From the NCBI RefSeq assembly GCF_000739815.1, contig NZ_BBJJ01000001.1, positions 248,001 to 312,000 on the forward strand: DNA of 64,000 bases, written 5' to 3'. Origin of the DNA: Paraburkholderia mimosarum LMG 23256 = NBRC 106338. GTDB lineage: Bacteria; Pseudomonadota; Gammaproteobacteria; Burkholderiales; Burkholderiaceae. Position 1 is the first letter of the stretch, and every line of letters starts with the position of its first letter. The notes below the pieces were generated by a model. That model saw only the letters and a program-made list of their open reading frames with translations. It was not told the origin of the DNA and ran no database searches. The translations under genes and the position numbers were made by a program. This document shows, piece after piece, positions 21,563-29,992 of the stretch.

Positions 21563-21805
21563 TCAATCTGGAAGCACGAACTCGGTGCGCATGTCTTCGA
21601 TCACCTTCTGGACATGATGTGCGCAATCTACGCCGAGGTCATTGAGCGGCACCATGTTCCAGTTGCGGCCGGATGCGTCAGGCGGGTGCCGCTCCGGTAG
21701 CGGTATGCGCACCCGCAAAGCTCCCGGCACGTCAGCGGCGATTTTCACCATGCGGTTCTGCAGTTCGTCGCGAATCTGCTCAGCGGTTCGAACGGTCTTC
21801 GGCAT
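21563..21805 (-). CDS. Conserved hypothetical small protein (80 aa)
   Basis: An 80-residue protein beginning PKTVRTAEQIRDELQNRMV, an amphipathic helix, then VPGALRVRIPLPERHPPD and a C-terminal helix LGVDCAHHVQKVIEDMRTEF. I do not recognise a named domain. The ATG at 21805 is preferred because GGAGG lies about eight bases upstream; a more upstream frame extension to 21835 lacks support. It is the first gene of a probable - strand operon with the 79-residue gene and possibly the flavoprotein and UBP genes. A cytoplasmic accessory of the stress island is inferred only from position. Confidence 0.65.
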   Translation of the reverse strand: MPKTVRTAEQIRDELQNRMVKIAADVPGALRVRIPLPERHPPDASGRNWNMVPLNDLGVDCAHHVQKVIEDMRTEFVLPD

Positions 21806-22416
21806 CGGCCTGCCTCCCTCGGTTGCACGTCCCAATCGGGACTGAATAGCTCATACGTGCCTCTTGCGCGAGCATGCACCGACGATGCATTAAGTCTAGT
21901 CTCTGATCCGGGGGATGTACGGATAATCGCTCACTTCTGCGGACTGCATCAAGGGAAGGCGCGCCGCAAAGCTGCTCTTCGGAGAAATGCCCAAAAGGCC
22001 ACAAGGGCCCGATCTGCTCCAGGCCGGCCCGTATCGTATCTAAAGCCGGTGTCCGCAGCTGATGAGCTGCTGGCGAGCTGACAAGAACGAAGATACTCGA
22101 CCTGCTAGACTCAAGCGACCGGGCCAGGCTTGAGCGTATTCCATATTGCGCTCGTTAGGGTACAGTGCATGGACCTGCTGCTTCAGGCTTAGTACCTCTT
22201 CGAATACATGACAGGAACCTGTATCAGAATCGCGAGATAGTTCGACCTCTGCTATCAATAACTGAATATGTCAGTATCCACAAAGAAGCCGCGCAAACGC
22301 GGAGGACCGTAGCATGTGCGTTACGCGACCGTCGAATGGACTGTGCACGGCGCATGTGCAATCCATGCACGTGCGGTGCGCTCGCGGCGCAGCGACGGCC
22401 CTCCGGGAGTCAAATC
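21806..22416. other. Long divergent intergenic region upstream of psiE
   Basis: About 610 bases between the divergent 80-residue gene and psiE. Short open frames are present but none has both a good ribosome site and a recognisable sequence. It should contain both promoters. I see no clear repeat or operator. Confidence 0.4.
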
Positions 22417-22983
22417 ATGGAAAGTAAGAAAAGCTGGCTACGCAAGGATCTCGATGCGTTGCGTCAGCAGTGGGACATGCTAACCTTTTATGAACGATTC
22501 GAGCAGCTTGTCGGGCATGTGCTGAGCGTCGTGATTTCCATCATTATCCTCGTGTCGCTCTGGCAGTTGATTCGCGCGGTGAGTTCATTGCTGGTTTCGG
22601 ACGCGCTGAACCCGCTGGATCACGCGGTGTATCAGACCATCTTCGGGATGGTCATGACGCTGCTGATCGCAATGGAATTCAAACATTCGATTACGCGCGT
22701 GATGTCGCGGCGCGATCACATCGTGCAGGTCAAAACGGTGCTTCTGGTCGCGCTGCTGGCCATCGCCCGCAAATTCATCATTCTCGATCCGGCCAGTGCG
22801 CCCGCCCAGATCGCGGCGCTTGCATTTGCGCTGGTGGCACTGGGGATCGTCTACTGGCTGATGCGGCAGCGTGATGACCCGCTCGACGCGACGATCGCCG
22901 TGCAAGCGGAGCGTGATCGCGAGGTGCACGCGCAGCGACAGCAAGGGGGACCGCCCCGCGACGGCGGTCAGACCGACAATTGA
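22417..22983 (+). CDS. psiE: PsiE-family (phosphate-starvation-inducible) membrane protein
   Basis: A 188-residue inner-membrane protein with four hydrophobic segments (about 30-55, 75-95, 108-125 and 128-145). Conserved PsiE-family pieces are present: FEQLVGHVLSVVISIIILVS, TIFGMVMTLLIAMEFKHSI and ALLAIARKFIILD. The C-terminal 40 residues are charged and Gln/Arg-rich. The ATG at 22417 has GGGAG upstream; the much longer open frame to 22165 has no homology. PsiE genes are part of the known mobile stress-tolerance loci together with Hsp20, ClpK and HdeD, which is why I group it with that island. The biochemical role is unknown. Confidence 0.87.
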   Translation: MESKKSWLRKDLDALRQQWDMLTFYERFEQLVGHVLSVVISIIILVSLWQLIRAVSSLLVSDALNPLDHAVYQTIFGMVMTLLIAMEFKHSITRVMSRRDHIVQVKTVLLVALLAIARKFIILDPASAPAQIAALAFALVALGIVYWLMRQRDDPLDATIAVQAERDREVHAQRQQGGPPRDGGQTDN

Positions 22984-23022
22984 CGTGAGTCGCCGCGTTC
23001 GTCACCTGATGAGCGTAAGCTC

Positions 23023-23363
23023 TTAACACACGCCGGCAACGCTCGTGCACCGCGCGTCCGACCGCGGTCGGCAGTATTCCGGAAGGACCAGGGAAGCGTC
23101 CGTGGACTCCTCGGAAGCAACCCACTCGTCCGTATATTCCTCGCGCGGATCGCACACCGTGACCTGATAATCCAGCCCCACCGCGATGCTGCACAGATAG
23201 CGCGACAGCCGTCCCGCGCCGATCACCAGCATCCGGTAACGGGGCCCATGGATGGTCAGCAGCGTCGTCCCGTCGAAGACGACGCCGTCCGCCGCCTGCG
23301 CGGGTTCGAGGCGCGCAGCGCCCGGGACGGGGCCGACGACGATAGTACGGCGCGCCGTCTTTC
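23023..23363 (-). pseudogene. Fragment of an XdhC/CoxI-family gene
   Basis: About 113 codons in one - strand frame read VVGPVPGAARLEPAQAAD, then TLLTIHGPRYRMLVIGAGRLSRYL and DYQVTVCDPREEYTDEW. This is the Rossmann domain core of XdhC-type proteins, which insert or sulphurate the molybdenum cofactor of xanthine dehydrogenase-like enzymes. The N-terminal half of the family is missing, because a stop lies immediately upstream. The C-terminal third, including the usual GALGSR motif, is lost, with unrelated codons before the TAA. No molybdo-hydroxylase genes are near. A dead relic of what was probably a larger cluster. Confidence 0.75.
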
Positions 23364-24099
23364 ATGAGGTGGGCGTCGTATCGCTAACCTACGGCATCGA
23401 GTCGTTGATTGCAGCCGGGCGTCCATCAAGGCCACCCGAGGCGATCGTGCAAGGCATACCACGGGGGAGACGGCGTGGCGTTGGGCCCACCATTCAAAGC
23501 GTTCCAGGGAGTTCCTGGACGTTCCGTTTTTCTCGCCCTCAGTCCAGATTCGATAGGGACGCCGGTCTTCCCGGACGTCCTTGGGTAGCCGCTTCATCCG
23601 TTGATTGCCGCCGATTCGTGGGGGTAGTTTTTGGGGTAGAACGCAGGCTATGAAGCGAGATACCCCAGTGTCCCCACCGAGACCGCAATCCGCAAAGCCA
23701 ATGTCAAGCATGAAGCCTGTCACGCGGTAGCGACAGTCACGCATAAATTGAAAAGTAATCCGAAGTTTTTGCATAGCTAATCGCCATGATGGGCACGTTA
23801 CGACGGAAGTCGTAAAGATTTGCTAGCTACGCAGAGGCAACGGGGCGAGCGGTATATCGGGCGAGCGCGTTTGCATGGCGGCCACTCTCCGGCGTCCTTG
23901 AGGCGGGCATGAATGTCGTGGGCTTCTTCTCCCATCGTCCGCCAGGGGGCATGTGCTAGTCCGCGCTGACGACAAGAAGACGACCTGCTGCCGGCATTCG
24001 GCGCATTGCGTCGAATGTCCTTGACTTGCGACTGCGGACGTTGGTGTGCCATATCGACGCCAGGCGCGTGTTTCGCCGTCATACGCTTCGTGGTTTGGC
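23364..24099. other. Gene-free stretch between two pseudogenes
   Basis: About 730 bases with no recognisable gene on either strand; a few open frames lack family matches. Around 23620-23690 the + strand has G-rich repeats of the GGGGGTA and TTTTTGGGGTA kind, resembling the region next to tyrosine-integrase genes. No integrase or tRNA is seen, so I treat it only as possible recombination scar sequence. Confidence 0.35.
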
Positions 24100-24880
24100 C
24101 TAATGCTGATGACGATGGTGAATATCCGGGAAATGCGCGTGCGAGTGCGTGATGGGCAGGTGGACATGCGGATGGGTGTGGGGCTCGTCACCGGCATACG
24201 GAAAGTCGTGCTCGTGCTGATGATGTTCGTCGTGGCGGTGCCGGTGCCGGTGTGAGTGCTCCATCAGTTCGTGCGTATGCTCGTGCTCGTGGCGCTCGCG
24301 AAGATGAAGCCAGATGCCAGGCGCCATCAATGCTGCGGCGATCCAGAAGGTGATGGACGGAAGTTCTGGCCAGATGAGCAGTGAAATGGCGACACCGAAC
24401 AACGGTGCGACCGAGAAGTAGGCACCGGTCCGTGCGGTTCCAGGATGACGAAGCGCGACGACAAACAGAACAAGGCTCACGCCGTAGCCGGCAAGCTCCA
24501 GTCGCGACCGCAATCGCAAGATTCACGGGACCAGCAATCAGACCTTTCAGACAGGCGATCACCATTGCGTCGTTCGCGGACACCTTGCGCGTGAGATTGT
24601 TGTCGATTGCCCAGCATAGGCACGCTCCGACGATTAGCAGCGCACCGGCCGACACACCCGTGTTCCCCGGCGTCCAGGACAGCATCACGCCCCCGGCGAC
24701 GATCGCAACCATGCCGAGAAACACCTGCAGATCGACGTTCTCCCGAAAAACCACCCACGCAATCACGGCAGTCAGCACGCCCTCAAGGTTCAGCAGCAGC
24801 GAACTCGTTGCGGCCGGCGTGCTCGACAGACCAGGCATAAGGAGGGCCGGCCCGGCGACACCTGCCCGTATTCCGGCGTG
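24100..24880 (-). pseudogene. EamA/DMT-family transporter remnant with histidine-rich tail
   Basis: The upstream part (24880 to about 24510) reads SSLLLNLEGVLTAVIAWVVF, VAIVAGGVMLSWTPGN and ACLCWAIDNNLTRKVSANDA. The frame then shifts, with an apparent small deletion, and continues as YGVSLVLFVVALRHPGTART and YFSVAPLFGVAISLLIWPE. It ends in a long His-rich tail (about 24105-24290) of HEH, HRH and HTH repeats. The first 70 or so residues of the family are missing. Intact relatives are inner-membrane drug/metabolite exporters, and the His tail suggests a metal connection. It ends about 60 bases from the divergent chrB gene. Confidence 0.8.
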
Positions 24881-24907
24881 GCAACGACGATCGCACAAAA
24901 GTTAACT

Positions 24908-24942
24908 TGTAGATTTAGCTACGCGTGTGTAAGGTAGTCTAC
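24908..24942 (+). promoter_or_regulatory. Candidate ChrB operator: paired GTAG/CTAC palindromes before chrB
   Basis: Two short inverted repeats of the same type precede chrB: GTAG-N6-CTAC at 24909-24922 and GTAG-N-CTAC at 24934-24942. The outer hexamers TGTAGA (24908) and TCTACA (24938) also mirror each other. ChrB-type regulators in other bacteria autoregulate the chr operon. That these repeats are the binding site is inference. Confidence 0.45.
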
Positions 24943-25923
24943 ATGGAAAATATCACAACCTGGTCGCTCCTCGTTCTGACGCTGCCAACGGAGAACGCGA
25001 CTGCCCGAATGCGCTTCTGGCGCGCACTGAAGGCGAAAGGCTGCGCGGTGCTGCGCGACGGCATTTATCTGTTGCCTCACACGGAGGCGCGCGAGGAGAT
25101 GCTGCGCGAACTGGCGGGTGCCATTGCTGACAGTGGTGGCACCGCGCACCTGCTGCGCGCGGCGAGCCTCGATACCGCACAGGAAGCGGAATTCCGGGCG
25201 CTTTTCGACCGCACTGACGACCATGCGGAGTTCATGCGCGCGCTGAAGGAGGCACGCAAGACGGTTTCCGGCCAGTCAGCGGCTGAGCTCACGAAGCTGT
25301 TGAGGCGTCTGCGCAAGGATTACGAGACCATCGTCGCAATAGACTTCTTCCCGGGCGATGCCGCTACCCGTGCCGAGGCTGCGTGGCAGGACTTCATCGG
25401 ACTGGTCGATACCGTGCTTTCGCCGGGCGAGCCCCATTCCGCCGAGCGGCCGATCCGAAGCCTCCCAGTCAGCGACTATCAGGGGCGCACCTGGGCCACG
25501 CGCCAGCATATGTGGGTCGACCGCGTCGCAAGCGCCTGGCTGATCCGGCGCTTCATCGACCGCGATGCGAACTTCATCTGGCTCACCTCGCCCAGTGCCT
25601 GCCCGTCCAGCGCGCTCGGTTTCGACTTCGACGGCGCCGCGTTCACTCACGTCGGCGAGCGCGTGACGTTCGAAGTGCTGGTTGCGAGTTTTGGTCTCGA
25701 CAAGGATCCCGCGCTGCTGCGACTTGGCGAGATGGTTCACGCGCTCGACGTGGGCGGCGCCCCGGTGCCCGAAGCCATTGGGTTCGAAGCCGTGATGGCA
25801 GGGGCGAGGGTGCGCGCGGCAAATGACGACCAGCTGCTGGATGAAATGGGTCGCGTCCTCGACTCGCTCTACACGCACTTTGTCTCCGCTGCAAAAGGCC
25901 GGGACGCCGGAGGACGATCGTGA
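24943..25923 (+). CDS. chrB: Chromate-sensing regulator/resistance protein ChrB
   Basis: A 326-residue two-domain protein. The N-terminal part (about 1-150, ENITTWSLLVLTLPTENATARMRFWRALKAKGC) is the ChrB_N helical/DNA-binding region. The C-terminal part (about 180-310) is the ChrB_C domain with MWVDRVASAWLIRRFIDRDANF and GFDFDGAAFTHVGERVTFEVL. In Ochrobactrum ChrB acts as the chromate-responsive regulator. Its stop overlaps the start of chrA by four bases (GTGA), so translation is coupled. The ATG at 24943 is preferred over a GTG at 24925. It heads a long operon, and the repeats directly upstream suggest autoregulation. Confidence 0.92.
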   Translation: MENITTWSLLVLTLPTENATARMRFWRALKAKGCAVLRDGIYLLPHTEAREEMLRELAGAIADSGGTAHLLRAASLDTAQEAEFRALFDRTDDHAEFMRALKEARKTVSGQSAAELTKLLRRLRKDYETIVAIDFFPGDAATRAEAAWQDFIGLVDTVLSPGEPHSAERPIRSLPVSDYQGRTWATRQHMWVDRVASAWLIRRFIDRDANFIWLTSPSACPSSALGFDFDGAAFTHVGERVTFEVLVASFGLDKDPALLRLGEMVHALDVGGAPVPEAIGFEAVMAGARVRAANDDQLLDEMGRVLDSLYTHFVSAAKGRDAGGRS

Positions 25924-27104
25924 GCACTACGACGGCGACGGCACCCGGCTACACGCTCGGCCAGCTGGTCCTGTACATGCTGCGGCTTGGCACGTTCGGG
26001 TTTGGCGGACCGGTGGCGCTTGTCGGCTATATGCATCGCGATCTCGTCGATCAGCGCAAATGGATCAGCGAGTCGGATTACCGCGAAGGACTGGCGCTCG
26101 CGCAGATGATGCCGGGACCACTGGCTGCCCAGCTTGGCATCTATATGGGCTACGTGCACTATCACATCGTAGGTGCAACGCTGGCCGGCATCGCGTTCGT
26201 GCTGCCGTCATTCCTGATGGTGGTCGGCCTTGGCTGGGCCTACGCCCACTTCGGCGGGCTCTCGTGGATGCAGGCGGCCTTCTACGGGGTGGGTGCCGCA
26301 GTCGTCGGAATCATCGCGATGAGCGCGTACAAGCTCACCACGAAGACCATCGGCAGGAACAGACTCCTGTGGGCGATCTACCTGACGGTCGCTGCGGTGA
26401 CTGTCCTCACCGAATCGGAGATCGCGTGGCTTTTCATTGCAGGCGGCCTCATCAACTGGTTCGTCGTTGCCCCGCCGAAATGGCTCAGCAAGGGCGGCCT
26501 GAATGCTGCAGCAGCGGCGCAGCTGCCGGCTGCGAGCGGCGTGCTCAGTGGTCTCGACTGGCCACTGCTTGGCCAGATCGGACTGTTCTTCGCGAAGGCG
26601 GGCGCTTTCGTTTTTGGCTCGGGCCTTGCAATCGTCCCGTTCCTTTACGGCGGCGTGGTCACCGAGCATCACTGGCTCAACGACAAGCAGTTCGTCGATG
26701 CCGTGGCCGTCGCCATGATTACGCCTGGACCGGTCGTGATCACGGTTGGCTTCATCGGCTATCTGGTCGCTGGACTCCCGGGCGCCTGCGTGGCGGCGCT
26801 TGGTACCTTCCTGCCTTGTTATCTCTTCACGGTGCTGCCAGCGCCGTACTTCAAGAAGTACGGCAAGCTGCCCGCCGTCAAGGCATTCGTCGACGGCATC
26901 ACTGCCGCTGCTGTTGGCGCCATTACCGGCTCGGTGATCGTGATTGCGCGGCGCTCGATCATTGACTGGCCGACGATCGCGCTCGCGCTCGCGACCGTGC
27001 TGCTGCTGTGGCGGTTCAAGAAGCTGCAGGAGCCGGTCATCGTCATCGCCGCGGCGCTCATCGGGCTTGCCGTCTATCCGCTCATTCATGCACACGGCGT
27101 ATGA
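25920..27104 (+). CDS. chrA: Chromate efflux transporter ChrA (long-chain CHR type)
   Basis: A 394-residue inner-membrane protein with two homologous halves. Each half carries the CHR hallmark: RLGTFGFGGPVALVGYMHRD near the N-terminus and KAGAFVFGSGLAIVPFLYGG in the second half. Further matches are YREGLALAQMMPGPLAAQL and VAVAMITPGPVVITVGFIGY. ChrA expels chromate using the proton gradient. The GTG start overlaps the chrB stop. It is followed after 105 bp by the superoxide dismutase, giving the chrB-chrA-chrC order known from other chromate-resistance determinants. Confidence 0.95.
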   Translation: MSTTTATAPGYTLGQLVLYMLRLGTFGFGGPVALVGYMHRDLVDQRKWISESDYREGLALAQMMPGPLAAQLGIYMGYVHYHIVGATLAGIAFVLPSFLMVVGLGWAYAHFGGLSWMQAAFYGVGAAVVGIIAMSAYKLTTKTIGRNRLLWAIYLTVAAVTVLTESEIAWLFIAGGLINWFVVAPPKWLSKGGLNAAAAAQLPAASGVLSGLDWPLLGQIGLFFAKAGAFVFGSGLAIVPFLYGGVVTEHHWLNDKQFVDAVAVAMITPGPVVITVGFIGYLVAGLPGACVAALGTFLPCYLFTVLPAPYFKKYGKLPAVKAFVDGITAAAVGAITGSVIVIARRSIIDWPTIALALATVLLLWRFKKLQEPVIVIAAALIGLAVYPLIHAHGV

Positions 27105-27209
27105 AAGCGCTGGGCGAACGAACCCGCGAGCGAATGCGCACGGCTGAACTTGCGTCGAGCTGGTGAGCTGTGCGCGTAGCGTCGTTGTCTGCAGCAACAG
27201 GAGTCGCCC

Positions 27210-27800
27210 ATGAACTTCGAGATCAAACCCCTCGCCTGTGACCCTTCGCGGCTTGCCGGTCTGTCGGAAAAACTTGTCGTCAGTCACTACGAGAACAACT
27301 ATGCGGGCGCAGTCAAACGCCTGAACGCAATCACCGCACAGCTTGCGGAAATCGACGTGTGCACTGCTCCCGTCTTCGTGCTCAATGGGCTCAAGCGCGA
27401 GGAACTGATCGCCGCCAATTCGATGATCCTGCATGAAATCTACTTCGAGTCGCTGGGCTCGAGCGACCCGGTCAGCGGAGCGCTCGAAACAGCGCTTGCA
27501 CGCGATTTTGGCAGCGTTGAGCGCTGGCACGCCCAATTTTCCGCCATGGGCAAGGCGCTTGGTGGCGGCTCCGGGTGGGTGCTGCTCAGCTGGTCGCCAC
27601 GCCTTGGAAAGCTGGTGAACCAGTGGGCGTCCGACCACGCGCATACGCTCGCCGACGGCGTGCCCATCCTGGCGCTCGACATGTACGAGCATTCATATCA
27701 CATCGACTTCGGCGCAAAGGCAGGCGCCTATGTTGACGCGTTCATGGAGAACGTGAACTGGCAGAACGTCAGGACGCGATTCGAGTCGCTGATCATCTGA
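27210..27800 (+). CDS. chrC: Fe/Mn-type superoxide dismutase (ChrC-like)
   Basis: A 196-residue protein of the iron/manganese superoxide dismutase family. Likely metal ligands are the His in VVSHYENNYAG, the His in ANSMILHEIYF, and the Asp and His in LDMYEHSYHIDFG. The glycine-rich LGGGSGWVLLSW strand is also conserved. In chromate operons the equivalent gene, chrC, removes superoxide made during Cr(VI) reduction. There is no signal peptide, so it acts in the cytoplasm. The start at 27210 has AGGAG upstream. The length is typical. The assignment as the chrC member rests on the operon context. Confidence 0.88.
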   Translation: MNFEIKPLACDPSRLAGLSEKLVVSHYENNYAGAVKRLNAITAQLAEIDVCTAPVFVLNGLKREELIAANSMILHEIYFESLGSSDPVSGALETALARDFGSVERWHAQFSAMGKALGGGSGWVLLSWSPRLGKLVNQWASDHAHTLADGVPILALDMYEHSYHIDFGAKAGAYVDAFMENVNWQNVRTRFESLII

Positions 27801-27839
27801 GCGCCCGGATGGCGATTTCTCGACACGAATGGGGAGGAC

Positions 27840-28160
27840 ATGATGTTGATTCCCAACCGGCGATATGCAATTGCCAGTCTGATTCTCGCGTGCGTGCTTG
27901 CGACAACCGGCTGCAAGCAGCGGCCTGGCGAAAAAGCGGCCGGCCAGACCATTGAGCTCTCACAGGTGCCGGCCCCTGTCAAAGCCACCATTGAACAGCA
28001 GGCACAGGGTCGCCCGGTCAGTGAAATCGAGAAGCACACCGCCCGGGGCGCGACCCAATATGACGTCACGCTGGGGTCCGGCGACCAGAAACAGACACTG
28101 CTTGTCGACGAGACTGGCAAGGTCGTCGCGACGAATGACGGCGAGAAAGACGACGACTGA
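27840..28160 (+). CDS. Putative lipoprotein, PepSY-like
   Basis: A 106-residue exported protein. An N-terminal hydrophobic stretch (YAIASLILACVLATTGCKQ) ends in a lipobox-like TTGC, predicting lipid attachment at the Cys. The mature part has VPAPVKATIEQQAQGRPVSE followed by AAR-like ATQYDVTLGSGDQKQTLLVD and GKVVATNDGEKDDD. This is the alternating pattern of PepSY/PepSY-like domains, often small periplasmic modulators. Two tandem ATG codons open the frame after GGAGG. It sits within the chr operon, and a chromate-specific role is not established. Confidence 0.7.
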   Translation: MMLIPNRRYAIASLILACVLATTGCKQRPGEKAAGQTIELSQVPAPVKATIEQQAQGRPVSEIEKHTARGATQYDVTLGSGDQKQTLLVDETGKVVATNDGEKDDD

Positions 28161-28200
28161 TCAGGCGTGACGTCACAGCTGCATCAAAGGAGGAGGCGTT

Positions 28201-28632
28201 ATGAAATGGATTACGCGCGAACGGCCCAAAATCGACCGTATTGCCTGCCCGTGGCTGATTACCCGTTTCATCGACAAGGAACCAGAGTTCCTCTACGTGC
28301 CTCGCGACGAGGTTAAGCGCCTCGCTCAGGAAACTGGGGCGATTCCCTTCGACGTGCCGGACGTCGAACTCGGTCACCACGGCGAACTCTGCAGCTTCGA
28401 TGCCTTCCTGCAGAAATATCAACTGGACGAACCCGCGCTGGTCAGGCTCGCCAGCATCGTGCGGGGCGCCGATACCGGGCGGCTCGATCTGGCGCCAGAG
28501 GCGACCGGGCTCTACGCCATCTCGATTGGCCTGTCGCGCAACTTCACCGACGATCATGAGCAGTTGCAGCACGGCATGATCGTCTACGACGCGCTGTATG
28601 CGTGGTGCAAGAGCAGCAATGAACGCACGTGA
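28201..28632 (+). CDS. Stand-alone ChrB C-terminal domain protein
   Basis: A 143-residue protein equivalent to the C-terminal domain of ChrB. It opens MKWITRERPKIDRIACPWLITRF, parallel to MWVDRVASAWLIRRF of the full-length ChrB in this operon. DVPDVELGHHGELCSFDAFL and RLASIVRGADTGRLD follow. Such solo domains are annotated as chromate resistance proteins, and their biochemical role is unclear. It keeps a Cys in IACPW and a GHHGE motif that could bind metal. A GGAGG lies six bases before the ATG. The 3' end overlaps the MFS gene by 14 bases, so co-translation is expected. Confidence 0.88.
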   Translation: MKWITRERPKIDRIACPWLITRFIDKEPEFLYVPRDEVKRLAQETGAIPFDVPDVELGHHGELCSFDAFLQKYQLDEPALVRLASIVRGADTGRLDLAPEATGLYAISIGLSRNFTDDHEQLQHGMIVYDALYAWCKSSNERT

Positions 28633-29875
28633 GGAACGTCGCTCCGTTTCGCTGGCAGCCCGGATATCAAGACGGGTGTTGCCAGCGGGCGCTGACCGCG
28701 CGGCGCGGCTGCTGCTGGTAAGCCGTGGACTGCGGGGCTTCTGTGACGGTTTCATCGCGGTGCTGTTACCCGCCTGGCTGCTCGCGCTCGGGTTCGCCAA
28801 GGTCGACGTCGGCCTGATCAGCACCGCGACGCTGGTCGGCTCCGCTGTTGCCACGATCGCAGTCGGTGTGCTTGCCAATCGCTTCGCGGCACGGCGGATG
28901 TTTATATTCGCCGCGGCACTGATGGTCGCGACCGGCCTCGGCTTTGCGGGGTTATCGTCGCTGCTGCCGCTGCTCATTGTTGCCTTTGTCGGAACGCTCA
29001 ATCCGAGCTCGGGCGACGTCAGTCTTTTTCTCCCCCTCGAACAATCGCGGCTTGCGGGGATGGCGACGGGAGACGCACGAACGGCGCTATTCGCCCGCTA
29101 CAGCCTGGTCGGTGCCGTTTCGGCAGCGGTCGGTTCACTCGCAGCGGGCGTGCCCGCATGGCTGGTAGCACACGCACGCATGGCGGAACTTACGGCCATG
29201 CGTACGATGTTTATCGTGTATGCGGTGACGGGCGGTGCGATCTGGTTGCTCTATCGTCGCCTGCCGCCCTCTGGCGCACAGACTTCCGGCCCGGGCGCAC
29301 CGCTCGGTGAGTCACGGCGCATCGTGACGCGTCTCGCGTTGCTGTTCAGCGTCGATGCGTTTGCCGGCGGCCTGGTCGTCAATGCCTTGATGTCGCTCTG
29401 GCTCATGCAACGCTTCGGCCTGTCAGTCGGTGCGACGGGCCAGTTCTTTTTCTGGGCGGGGCTGCTCACCGCGCTCTCCCAACTGGCCGCACCGCCACTC
29501 GCCAGCAAGATCGGGTTGCTGAACACAATGGTGTTCACGCATATTCCGGCCAGCCTGTGCCTGATCGCCGCGGCCTTTGCCGCTTCGTTGCCGATGACGC
29601 TGGCGCTGCTGCTTGCGCGCAGCGCATTGTCCCAGATGGACGTTCCTACGCGCACCGCCTACGTGATGGCTGTCGTCACGCCGGCCGAGCGGGCCGCCGC
29701 TGCGAGCTTCACTTCGGTACCGCGAAGCCTCGCTGCCTCACTGGCACCGTCTCTGGCGGGAGGCCTGATCGGCATCGGCTGGCTCGGCGCACCGCTTGTC
29801 GCCTGCGGCGCCCTCAAGATCGCCTATGACCTGTCGCTGCTTTTCCTGTTCCGCCACGTCAAGCCGGATCGCTGA
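28619..29875 (+). CDS. Major facilitator superfamily transporter
   Basis: A 418-residue inner-membrane protein with about 12 hydrophobic segments in two halves. MFS features include VGLISTATLVGSAVATIAVG, followed by the loop ANRFAARRMFIF between the second and third segments, and a central hydrophilic loop (about 205-235, LPPSGAQTSGPGAPLGESRR). The start ATG at 28619 lies inside the preceding gene. MFS genes of this kind recur next to solo ChrB-domain genes in chr operons, so it may export a related oxyanion or metabolite. The substrate is unknown. Confidence 0.87.
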   Translation: MNAREERRSVSLAARISRRVLPAGADRAARLLLVSRGLRGFCDGFIAVLLPAWLLALGFAKVDVGLISTATLVGSAVATIAVGVLANRFAARRMFIFAAALMVATGLGFAGLSSLLPLLIVAFVGTLNPSSGDVSLFLPLEQSRLAGMATGDARTALFARYSLVGAVSAAVGSLAAGVPAWLVAHARMAELTAMRTMFIVYAVTGGAIWLLYRRLPPSGAQTSGPGAPLGESRRIVTRLALLFSVDAFAGGLVVNALMSLWLMQRFGLSVGATGQFFFWAGLLTALSQLAAPPLASKIGLLNTMVFTHIPASLCLIAAAFAASLPMTLALLLARSALSQMDVPTRTAYVMAVVTPAERAAAASFTSVPRSLAASLAPSLAGGLIGIGWLGAPLVACGALKIAYDLSLLFLFRHVKPDR

Positions 29876-29992
29876 GAACAATGATCGAAATTCATTCCTG
29901 CAACGCAGGCGTGAGGAGACCAGCCAGAGCGCAGTTTTCGAAAGAACAAAATTGCTGCGTACTCGTGCACCCTGTCCGAGGAGGAATTTCTG

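Noticed and set aside
23620..23690. Attachment site of an integrated element
   Set aside because: G-rich repeats suggest it, but there is no integrase, no tRNA end and no second copy within the window.
24105..24290. Repetitive His-codon stretch considered as a CRISPR-like or tandem repeat array
   Set aside because: The repeats are short, irregular and in frame with the EamA remnant; they encode its His-rich tail.
26208..27692. A 494-codon open frame opposite chrA and the superoxide dismutase gene
   Set aside because: It spans the antisense of two well-supported genes and the gap between them, with no recognisable domain.
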